From positions 1-41,575 of the forward strand of contig JAAXGI010000196.1 in the NCBI GenBank assembly GCA_012267505.1: a stretch of 41,575 nt of DNA, in the 5' to 3' direction. A model generated the notes under the pieces. The model did not search any database. It saw only the letters and a list, made by a program, of their open reading frames with translations, and was not told the DNA's origin. Source of the stretch: Gemmatimonadota bacterium (GTDB taxonomy: Bacteria; Gemmatimonadota; Gemmatimonadetes; Longimicrobiales; Gaopeijiaceae). Shown piece by piece: positions 35,465 to 41,575 of this stretch. Numbering within the stretch: position 1 is the stretch's first letter; each line of letters opens with the position of its first letter. Position numbers and translations under genes: made by a program.

Positions 35465-35487
35465 TCAAGCACGATGATGTTGCTTGA
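35465..35487 (-). terminator. Hairpin downstream of tRNA-Pro, possible terminator
   Basis: The arms TCAAGCA (35465-35471) and TGCTTGA (35481-35487) are a perfect seven-base inverted repeat with a nine-base loop. It begins 16 bases beyond the 3' end of the minus-strand tRNA-Pro. No T-run follows, so termination is plausible but unproven. Confidence 0.4.
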
Positions 35488-35503
35488 GCCCTTGTAGGTT
35501 CAA

Positions 35504-35577
35504 TCGGGGCGCCCGGATTCGAACCGGGGACCTCCTGCTCCCAAAGCAGGCGCGCTACCGGTCTGCGCCACGCCCCG
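35504..35577 (-). tRNA. tRNA-Pro (anticodon TGG)
   Basis: Minus-strand cloverleaf: acceptor CGGGGCG/CGCCCCG, D-arm GCGC/GCGC, anticodon stem CCTGC/GCAGG enclosing TTTGGGA, so the anticodon is TGG. The T-arm is CCCGG-TTCGAAT-CCGGG. The discriminator is A at 35504 and CCA is not encoded. It marks the left edge of a lower-GC, gene-poor stretch. Confidence 0.95.
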
Positions 35578-36320
35578 TACACCCTTCCACCGCTGGTCTT
35601 GCGTCATACAAATTCAGACAGCTCCGGCGCGGTCCGACTACTTGGATGCGTGCGGTCCGCTGGGAGCCTCGTGTGCTGACCCAATGTGGAGGGATCTGTC
35701 CCGAACCGGGCCGGCAATGGAGGCTTAGACCAGATCACACTCGATTGAGCCCCGCCGTCTTTCCCATGGCGACCTCGCATGACGCACGTACACCGCGACC
35801 GACCGAAGGTAGCCATCGTGCGGATTTCTTCAATTGGCATCCGTATGCCGATCCGATCTCAAGCATCCGGGACCGGGACAGAAAGTCGATTCCGCCCCCG
35901 ACGTCGACGGTCGATCGCATTGGACGGTCCTCCTCACGTCCGGATGTCCCCCGGACGTCCGTATCCTGCGCGTAGATACCGTCAGTCCTTCACTGGCCGT
36001 ATGGGGCTTCCCCTCCCCGCTGAATTCGCTCTTCCCCTCTTCGCTAGCTGCACGAGCGATTGCACGCTGAGCGGCCGCGATTCCGCTATGCTCTGCCTAC
36101 CCCGGGAGCTCCGGTTGAAAAGGGGTGGGCTCCATTCGCCTCCGGCGCCGCTCGCCGAATCCTGCGAAATCGGCTAATTTCTTGAAGTTGCCCATCGTCA
36201 CCGAGTGGGAACCATGCCCGGTATTCGACCGTTTCGTGGTCCCGTCTCCATGCGTTTCAGGGCCGTCGCCCGATGCATCATCGGGTGCCTGGCTCGGGTA
36301 CCGGACCGCGGGATGTCTAC
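35578..36320. other. 743-base gene-poor, lower-GC stretch after tRNA-Pro
   Basis: No gene is supported here. One 60-base line counted by hand (36181-36240) is 57% GC, below the housekeeping genes. It contains a strong inverted repeat at 35936-35958 (ACGTCCGG, seven bases, CCGGACGT) and must hold the promoter of the efflux genes that follow. A plus-strand frame that begins in the antisense of the tRNA is an artefact. No transposase or integrase remnant was recognised. Confidence 0.4.
35936..35958. repeat. Perfect 8-base inverted repeat in intergenic DNA
   Basis: ACGTCCGG and CCGGACGT flank a seven-base spacer. This can be a regulator-binding palindrome or a hairpin. It lies about 360 bases before the efflux gene start, rather far for a simple operator. 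No T-run follows it on either strand. Confidence 0.5.
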
Positions 36321-37892
36321 ATGACAGTCAGCCAGGAAAGGTCCTCCTTCCGGGATCCAGCAGCCCAGTCCGGGCCCGGGGTCCGGTTGGCGTACTCGCC
36401 CCGCCCTGTCATTCCCAGATATGTGTTGCCCACGGTCGCAGCCGGCGTTCTTTCCGCCTGCTCGCTCGCGCCGGACCCCTTGCCCCCGGTTCCGGCATCA
36501 GTCAGGACCCTTCCCGAGGTATTCGCCGCGGGTGAAGTAGAGGGTGCTTATGAGCCGCTCGAATGGTGGACAAGCTTTGCCGACCCGGTCCTCGACGAGA
36601 TCATCCAGGAGGTTCTCGCATCGAACTTCGATCTGGCCGCAGCGGTCGCACGCGTTGAGCAGGCGAGGATGCAGGCCGGCCTCGCCCGTGCCGCCATGTT
36701 TCCGCTGGTCCAGCCGTCGGTAGGCGGCGTCGAATTCGATACGCCCACGAACGCGGGCATCGGAGCCCAGCTGGACGAACTGGGGCTGGGTACGCCACTC
36801 GAGAGCGCAGCTGGGATCGTGCTCCCCGACCGCCTCGGACTGACCACCTACACCCTGAGCATGGAGTTCGCCTACGAGGCCGACTTCTGGGGGCGGAACC
36901 GAAACGACGCGCTCGCCGCGGGAGCTGCTCACCTAGCATCGGAGTCCGATTACGTCAGCGCCCGGATGGGCGTGCTGTCCGAGACGATCGCAACCTATCT
37001 GGAGGTCGTGAATCTCCGGGCGCAGGAGGGACTGACGGAAAGGACAGTGGAGATCGCTGGACAGCTCGAGGCGCTCGCCGTGTCCCGCTATGACAGCGGG
37101 CTCACGGATGTGCGGGATCTCTACGCTGCGCGTCGCAACCTTCGCACCGCCGAGGCCGAGCTGCTCCGGATCGAAGCCCTCCTGGCCGATGCAGAGGGAC
37201 GGCTCTGGGTGCTCGTGGGCGGGTATAGCGAGGAGCTGGAGGACCTGCTTCCAGATGCGATGGCTCCCACTGCGGCATACCCGCCGGTTCCCGCGGGCAT
37301 CGTGGCGGACCTGCTGGTTCAGCGGCCTGACGTCAGCGCGGCGAGGCAGCGCGTCGACGCGGCCCGCTTCTCGGTCGGCGCCCGCCGCGCGGAGCTTTTT
37401 CCGAGACTCTCGCTCCAAGGGTTCATCGGGATCCAGAGTACGGACGCCAACGAGTGGTTCGATGTGGACCAGTGGTTCCGGAACCTGAGCCTGAACCTCC
37501 TCGGCCCGGTCTTCCAGGGCTCACGGCGCCGAAGCCAGCTGGCGCTCGCCGAAGCTCAGCTGAACGAGGCCGCGGCCGCCTACGGGCGTTCCGTCGTTGC
37601 CGCCGTCACCGAGGTTGAGACCGCGCTCACGGGACTCGAGTCGAACCGCCGGCGTCATGCACTCCTGACTTCCGTGATGGAGGACGCCGAGGCCGAGGCC
37701 GATCTCCTCGAGCAACGGTACATTTCGGGAGTGGCCGCGTATGAGGAATTCCTCTCGGCAGCGCAGTCGCTTGTGGCTGCCGAAGGCCTGCTGGCGGCAG
37801 CGGAGCGCGATCTGGGTTACGCCCGTCTCGCGCTGCACCGGGCGCTGGGGGGGGCCTGGACCGCCGAAGATGGGGAGGCGATACAGGAGTAG
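36321..37892 (+). CDS. Outer-membrane efflux lipoprotein, TolC/OprM family
   Basis: Outer-membrane channel of an RND-type efflux system, about 523 residues. It has a lipobox-like LSACS after a hydrophobic run (TVAAGVLSAC), then the OprM start LPPVPASVRTLP and EWWTSFADPVLDEIIQEVLASNFDLAAAVARVEQAR. Two OEP repeats follow. The second begins DLLVQRPDVSAARQRVDAARFSVGARRAELFPRLSL and ends with RYISGVAAYEEFLSAAQSLVAAE. ATG 36321 is chosen; ATG 36273 would lengthen the start without benefit. The N-terminal region before the hydrophobic run is unusually long for a lipoprotein. The adaptor gene begins 30 bases after the stop, so they form one operon. Confidence 0.9.
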   Translation: MTVSQERSSFRDPAAQSGPGVRLAYSPRPVIPRYVLPTVAAGVLSACSLAPDPLPPVPASVRTLPEVFAAGEVEGAYEPLEWWTSFADPVLDEIIQEVLASNFDLAAAVARVEQARMQAGLARAAMFPLVQPSVGGVEFDTPTNAGIGAQLDELGLGTPLESAAGIVLPDRLGLTTYTLSMEFAYEADFWGRNRNDALAAGAAHLASESDYVSARMGVLSETIATYLEVVNLRAQEGLTERTVEIAGQLEALAVSRYDSGLTDVRDLYAARRNLRTAEAELLRIEALLADAEGRLWVLVGGYSEELEDLLPDAMAPTAAYPPVPAGIVADLLVQRPDVSAARQRVDAARFSVGARRAELFPRLSLQGFIGIQSTDANEWFDVDQWFRNLSLNLLGPVFQGSRRRSQLALAEAQLNEAAAAYGRSVVAAVTEVETALTGLESNRRRHALLTSVMEDAEAEADLLEQRYISGVAAYEEFLSAAQSLVAAEGLLAAAERDLGYARLALHRALGGAWTAEDGEAIQE

Positions 37893-37922
37893 CTGCCTCC
37901 ACCCTTATCGACCTCCGACGGA

Positions 37923-39110
37923 GTGGATAGCATGTCCCGCGTATCCGGTCTGGTGACTGCCGGTGCCATCGTCCTCGTTTCCCTGGCGATCGCGGCTCTC
38001 CTGATCTCTCGTGCGCCCGAGCCTACGCGCACGGATCCGCCGGCGCAGATCCCGTTCGCGCAGACCGGCCTGGCAGCGACCGGGTCCGGACCGATCCCCG
38101 TTTACGGGGCCGGCACGGTGCGCCCCAGCGCGGAGATTGACATCGCCCCGCAGGTCAGCGGGAGGGTGGTCTCGGTGGATCCGCGTTTCCGGAGCGGGGG
38201 GCGGGTCGTGGCGGGCCAGACGCTCTTTCGCATCGAGGACGACGACTACCGGTACCAAGTGGAAGAGGCCGAGGCCAACCTCGCCGCGCGCCGCGTGGCC
38301 CTCCTCGAGGAACGGGAGAGGTCCGACATCGCCCGGACGCAGTACGAATTCTATTCCGACGCCCGGGACGGGTCGGTGTCCGGGACGGGCGCAAGTCCGC
38401 TGACCCTGAGGGAGCCACAGCTGAACGCCGCCATCGCCGCCGTAGAGCGCGACGAGGCCCGGCTCGCGAGCGTGAACCTCGCGCTTTCGAGAACCGTCGT
38501 GACCGCGCCGTTCGCCGGGTTCGTGCGGGAGGAGTCGGTGGACCTAGGGCAGATTGTGGCCGCCGGCCAGCCCGTCGGGCGGCTCTTCGCATCCGATGCG
38601 GTGGAAGTGGTCGTGCCCCTGTCCGATGCCGATGCGGCGCTCGTTCCGGGACTCTGGGCGGTGGAGGGGGAGGCAGGGGCTTCCGCCCGCGTCACCGCGG
38701 AATACGGGGCCGGAAGCTACGTTTGGGAGGGGTACGTGGACCGGGCCGAGGCGTTCCTCGACGCGCAGACGCGGACCGTCGACATCGTGGTGCGCGTGCC
38801 GGATCCGTTTCCGGCGGGAGCCGCGGGCGCTCCGCCGCTTCTCGTCGGCGAGTTCGTCGAAGTCGAGATCGAGGGGATCGAAGTCGACGCCTACTTCAGG
38901 GTGCCACGCGCGGCGCTCCAGCCGGGTGACGAGGTCTGGATGGTGAGAGACGGTGCGGTGACGATCGTCCCCGTCCAAGTGCTCCAGCGCGCCGACGACG
39001 AGGTGTTCGTAACGGGCTCGCTGGCGCACGGGGCGGCGGTGGTCACCGGCGGCCTCCCGTTCGCGACCGAGGGGATGCCGGTCCAAGCCGAGGCCGGCGC
39101 GTCGCCATGA
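37923..39110 (+). CDS. RND efflux periplasmic adaptor (HlyD/AcrA family)
   Basis: Membrane-fusion protein of 395 residues linking an inner-membrane RND pump to the TolC-like channel. It has an N-terminal anchor (GAIVLVSLAIAALLI), a barrel-sandwich half with GAGTVRPSAEIDIAPQVSGRVVSV, an alpha-helical hairpin (about 110-190) and the returning half SRTVVTAPFAGFVREESVDLGQIVAAGQP. A beta-barrel and membrane-proximal domain follow, with RVPRAALQPGDEVWMV. The start is GTG 37923 or ATG 37932. Its TGA overlaps an ATG (ATGA at 39107-39110), the usual coupling to a pump gene, but that gene is broken (see 39107-39212). Confidence 0.92.
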   Translation: MDSMSRVSGLVTAGAIVLVSLAIAALLISRAPEPTRTDPPAQIPFAQTGLAATGSGPIPVYGAGTVRPSAEIDIAPQVSGRVVSVDPRFRSGGRVVAGQTLFRIEDDDYRYQVEEAEANLAARRVALLEERERSDIARTQYEFYSDARDGSVSGTGASPLTLREPQLNAAIAAVERDEARLASVNLALSRTVVTAPFAGFVREESVDLGQIVAAGQPVGRLFASDAVEVVVPLSDADAALVPGLWAVEGEAGASARVTAEYGAGSYVWEGYVDRAEAFLDAQTRTVDIVVRVPDPFPAGAAGAPPLLVGEFVEVEIEGIEVDAYFRVPRAALQPGDEVWMVRDGAVTIVPVQVLQRADDEVFVTGSLAHGAAVVTGGLPFATEGMPVQAEAGASP

Positions 39111-39212
39111 CAACCAGACGGGCGCGGCAACGGGGAGCCATCCGGCCCGGTCGCCTACATGGCGGACAACAGCGTTGCATCCAACCTCTTTATGTGGGCG
39201 ATCATCGCCGCC
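39107..39212 (+). pseudogene. Truncated and frameshifted start of an RND efflux pump
   Basis: An ATG overlaps the adaptor stop exactly where the inner-membrane pump gene should begin. The first frame reads MTTRRARQRGAIRP and then, after a one-base shift near 39150, the second frame continues VAYMADNSVASNLFMWAIIAA. The block with NSVASNL is the typical start of TM1 in RND pumps. After about 39212 the similarity stops abruptly, and the remaining 1000 or so codons are missing. The next sequence is unrelated and leads into the end of the opposite-strand methyltransferase gene. This is a real remnant, or an assembly join with a local base error. Confidence 0.7.
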
Positions 39213-39333
39213 GACTCGGCAAATACCGCCGACACTGCCGACAGTTCTATCCGAACCCGGCGATGGCGCCTCGAAGTCCGGACCGCAACGGCGATTAGGC
39301 AGCCCTCACAGCCGGGCAGTGGGACGGTTGTGT

Positions 39334-40374
39334 TCAGGCCCGAAGGGGTTTGCGGGCCAAGAAACAATACAGCGGCGTGAAGATGCCCGCCTTGCCGCCA
39401 GCGACGTAAGCCTCCGCAGTTCGATCAAGGAGTCGAACGACTTCCGCCGAGCCGTTGGGAAAGAGCCGCAGTACCTCGGCCAACTTCGACCCCGCGATGA
39501 ACGCCTTGCGGCCCCACGGAAGCCTGCGCACCGTGTTCCCCAACGTCCCGTGGCGACTCTGCATTGGTTGATACCAGGGCGTGGACTGTCCTTCCCGGAC
39601 GTCCCAATCGCTCCCCTCGATGACTTGAAATCCCGCCCCTTCGAGAGCGTGATTCACTTCCCCGAACGTGGCGATATCGTGCAGCGCAATACCGCGCATG
39701 AGGTTCCGCTTGATGGTCCGGTGCCGGCCGTCCCGCGGATCGAACCGGTCCGTCAGGCACATTTCCTGACCCCAGAACAGGGCACCCGGCTTCAGTACGC
39801 GGAATATCTCCGCGAAAGCGCGTTGTTTGTTCTGCGCATGACACGTTGACTCTATGGCGTAACCCCGGTCGAAGGTGTGGGCGTCGATGGCGCTCATGTC
39901 CGCGAAGCTGCACTTCCTGAAATCGGCCATGTGCTCCAGCCCTGCCTCGGCGTTCAACTTCTTCGCCTCCGCCAGCTGGATCTCATTGATGTTGATTCCC
40001 ACGACCCTGACACCCGTCTCACGGATGACGCGGCGCATGGGGCCGCCGACTCCACAACCAACGTCGATCACCTTCATGCCCCGTTGCAGCTGCAACTTGG
40101 AGATCATCGCCCGCTGGTGCCGGACCTTGGACTCCTCCAGACTTTCGTTAGGCGTGAGTGGTGCAAAATGCAGGGATTCGCCCCAGCCCCACACCATGAA
40201 GCCGTTGCAAAGCTCGTAGTAGTCCCTGACCGTTGCCACGTGGTCGTAGGTGCCCGCGCCCGCAGCCTCCGATGCCGCCCGGTCAAGCCAGCCGTTAAAG
40301 TGCCGGACTCGACGCGCGACGCCCGATTCCGGGTACGCACCCCTCAGCGCCCTCGACAGTTTGCCCAGTCGCAT
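39334..40374 (-). CDS. Sterol C-24 methyltransferase family protein (Erg6/SMT type)
   Basis: SAM-dependent methyltransferase of 346 residues, very close in motif pattern to eukaryotic sterol 24-C-methyltransferases. The sterol-binding region I is seen at 52-72 (YYELCNGFMVWGWGESLHF, compare the YE.GWG.SFHFA pattern of Erg6). SAM motif I is VIDVGCGVGGP (102-112), followed by GININEIQLAEAKKLNAEAG (compare GLNNNEYQ..RA). Region III GYAIESTCHAQ (171-181) leads to the FRVLKPGALF turn. The C-terminal SMT domain ends AYVAGGKAGIFTPLYCFLARKP (323-344), as in Erg6. Length is normal (about 340-380). It starts 12 bases after the P450 stop, so the two are probably co-transcribed. An alternative is methylation of another triterpenoid or a tocopherol-like acceptor. 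Confidence 0.9.
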   Translation of the reverse strand: MRLGKLSRALRGAYPESGVARRVRHFNGWLDRAASEAAGAGTYDHVATVRDYYELCNGFMVWGWGESLHFAPLTPNESLEESKVRHQRAMISKLQLQRGMKVIDVGCGVGGPMRRVIRETGVRVVGININEIQLAEAKKLNAEAGLEHMADFRKCSFADMSAIDAHTFDRGYAIESTCHAQNKQRAFAEIFRVLKPGALFWGQEMCLTDRFDPRDGRHRTIKRNLMRGIALHDIATFGEVNHALEGAGFQVIEGSDWDVREGQSTPWYQPMQSRHGTLGNTVRRLPWGRKAFIAGSKLAEVLRLFPNGSAEVVRLLDRTAEAYVAGGKAGIFTPLYCFLARKPLRA

Positions 40375-40386
40375 CTTGGGGGTCTC

Positions 40387-41575
40387 TCAGGCGGGCAGCT
40401 CGCGCCGCTGCTCGGAGATGCGGAATTTTAGCTTCTTGCTCGGCTTCAGCGACGGAAACGGGTTGAATCGGAGCTTCTGGGTGTACTTTGCCGGCGACAC
40501 CTCAATCGTGAAATAGTGTGCCAGCATCAGCAAGTTGACCGCCAAGTGCATCTCCATCCACTGGGTGCCGAGACACCTGTGCGTACCCAGCCCGTACGGG
40601 GCGAACCCGAGGCTGCGATGCTCACGACGCGACGGCAGGAAGCGGTCGATGTCGAACTTGTAGGGCTCGGAAAAGACTTCGCTCATATAATGCGTGGCGG
40701 TCATGGCGATGTGGATCCGTTCCCCCACGGGCAGCTCATAGTTCCCGACCTTGCAGGTATTCATCACGGTCCGAATAGACATGGGCACGATCGGGTACAT
40801 GCGCAGGCACTCCATGAGGAAGCGGTGAGTCACGTCGATGTTGGCGGGGATGAAGTCCTCTTTCTCGGGGTCACCCTTGGCAAACAGGGCATCCGCTTCG
40901 GCTTGGATCCTGTCGTAGAGAGCCGGCTGTGACGCCATGGCGTAGACCAGGAGGCTGAACGTATCGCCGAGGTACACGCTAGCAATCAGGGCCGCGGAAA
41001 AAGCGAAGAGAAGGTTGGACTCCGGGAGAAACTGAGGATCGCTGGCGTGCAGGCTGAGATAATCGTCCACTAGGTTCCGCGGGCTATCCACCCGTTGGAC
41101 GGGAGTATGGACCGTTAAGACCCGTTCCATCAGCGTGTCCAGGACTGCTGCCCGACGTCTCATACCCGGGGTATGCAGCGTGAACTTGGGCAGGATCCTA
41201 GCGATGTGCACGCTGAGGGCCCGTTCCTTGTAAACCATCAGGTCGTCCATGAGATCTTGCGTGTCGACGCCGATGAACAGCGGCGATAGCTGGGCGTTCA
41301 CCATTGCCCGGCTCATGGACGTGGCACGGTAGGAATCCCCAACCGTCAGGGTCGACATGTACGCGCGCCCCTTGTTGTAGAGCTGGTCCAGCTGCCCTAC
41401 CAGCCTCGTGCGGGAATAAGCCGGCGACAAGAACTTGCGAAGCCGGAAGTGGTCGGCCCCGTCCAAGGCAGGGAGAACGCCAGCCGCGCCGTAGACTTTC
41501 TCAAAGTCGGAGAAGTAATCCCTGGTTCTCAGGTACATGCGCCCGCGCTTTTGCACCCATTCATTCGTCTCGAGT
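40387..41575 (-). CDS. Cytochrome P450, 5' end beyond the window
   Basis: Haem-thiolate monooxygenase; 389 residues from GTG 41556, but the frame stays open to the window edge, so the N-terminus is missing. Counting from GTG 41556, DGADHFRLRKFLSPAYS (32-48) is the helix-C region and helix I reads ASVYLGDTFS with the acid-alcohol pair Asp198-Thr199. The K-helix ExxR is ECLR (249-252), FDIDRFLPSR is the meander entry, and the haem loop is YGLGTHRCLG (321-330) with Cys328 as ligand. The usual Phe seven residues before the Cys is Tyr. The N-terminal motif specific to CYP51 is not visible, so sterol 14-demethylase is not supported. Pairing with the SMT gene suggests a sterol or triterpenoid substrate. 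No redox partner is in the window. Confidence 0.9.
   Translation of the reverse strand, partial: LETNEWVQKRGRMYLRTRDYFSDFEKVYGAAGVLPALDGADHFRLRKFLSPAYSRTRLVGQLDQLYNKGRAYMSTLTVGDSYRATSMSRAMVNAQLSPLFIGVDTQDLMDDLMVYKERALSVHIARILPKFTLHTPGMRRRAAVLDTLMERVLTVHTPVQRVDSPRNLVDDYLSLHASDPQFLPESNLLFAFSAALIASVYLGDTFSLLVYAMASQPALYDRIQAEADALFAKGDPEKEDFIPANIDVTHRFLMECLRMYPIVPMSIRTVMNTCKVGNYELPVGERIHIAMTATHYMSEVFSEPYKFDIDRFLPSRREHRSLGFAPYGLGTHRCLGTQWMEMHLAVNLLMLAHYFTIEVSPAKYTQKLRFNPFPSLKPSKKLKFRISEQRRELPA

Noticed and set aside
35484-35975. Plus-strand frame of 163 aa starting with a RIRTGDLLLPKQARYRSA-type sequence
   Set aside because: It is the well-known false protein from the antisense of tRNA-Pro; the rest has no domain.
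39337-39358. Hairpin GGCCCG/CGGGCC as a terminator of the SMT gene
   Set aside because: It lies inside the last codons of the gene and lacks a T-run.
39159-39380. 73-aa frame as an independent small gene
   Set aside because: Its beginning is the RND pump TM1 start and the rest is the sequence beyond the break; treated as a pseudogene remnant instead.
40387-41575. CYP51 (sterol 14-demethylase) assignment for the P450
   Set aside because: The CYP51-specific N-terminal and helix-I motifs are not visible; context alone is not enough.
1-41575. CRISPR arrays, insertion sequences, rRNA genes, phage genes
   Set aside because: I looked for repeat-spacer periodicity, transposase motifs, terminal inverted repeats and rRNA sequence and found none.

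Overview
This window reads as high-GC DNA from a Gram-negative, outer-membrane-bearing bacterium. Many exported proteins, several TonB-type plug domains, a PQQ-type quinoprotein, many GTG/TTG starts and the run yicC-gmk-rpoZ-coaBC suggest a Gemmatimonadota-like lineage. That placement is inference from gene content, not a phylogeny. Almost all genes up to about 33.9 kb lie on the minus strand. The exception is one divergent iron-uptake pair.

Region 1 (1-8307, minus) is a housekeeping block. In order of transcription it holds isocitrate dehydrogenase, leucyl aminopeptidase, a plug/barrel-like outer-membrane protein, YicC, guanylate kinase, RNA polymerase omega, CoaBC and the start of another gene cut by the window edge. 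Region 2 (8308-11401, plus) is a ferric-iron ABC importer: a lipoprotein binding protein and a fused permease. A Fur-box-like palindrome precedes it, and no ATPase gene is alongside. Region 3 (11468-16648, minus) holds exported hydrolases: an acetamidase/formamidase lipoprotein, an S9 peptidase and a VanX-like D,D-dipeptidase, plus a small membrane protein. Region 4 (16977-23854) holds tRNA-Arg(CCT), a coupled pair of exported beta-propellers (NHL and PQQ quinoprotein), a DUF6069-like membrane protein, a Tat-exported molybdopterin protein, a DUF1080 protein and a plug-only TonB-like protein.

Region 5 (23944-32586, minus) is a compact, mostly stop/start-overlapping operon: PDZ/radical-SAM DUF512 protein, Der, PlsY, GpsA, a MerR-type regulator, SurE, Pcm, a YqaA/DedA-type protein and an ABC exporter. 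Region 6 (33000-35210) has a glycine-zipper/plug-like secreted protein, a cupin and a small lipoprotein.

Region 7 (35504-41575) is the unusual part. After tRNA-Pro(TGG) comes a gene-poor, lower-GC stretch, then a TolC-like outer-membrane factor and an RND adaptor. The RND pump gene that should follow starts by ATGA overlap, but only its first 30 or so codons remain and these carry a frameshift. Immediately beyond this break, on the opposite strand, are a clear sterol C-24 methyltransferase (Erg6/SMT family) and a cytochrome P450 cut by the window edge. In sample lines counted by hand, this last block is near 60% GC, against about 70% for the housekeeping genes. A bacterial SMT-P450 pair points to sterol (or other triterpenoid) side-chain tailoring and is the most interesting feature of the window. 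Its entry by horizontal transfer, or as an assembly join at about 39.2 kb, must be settled first.
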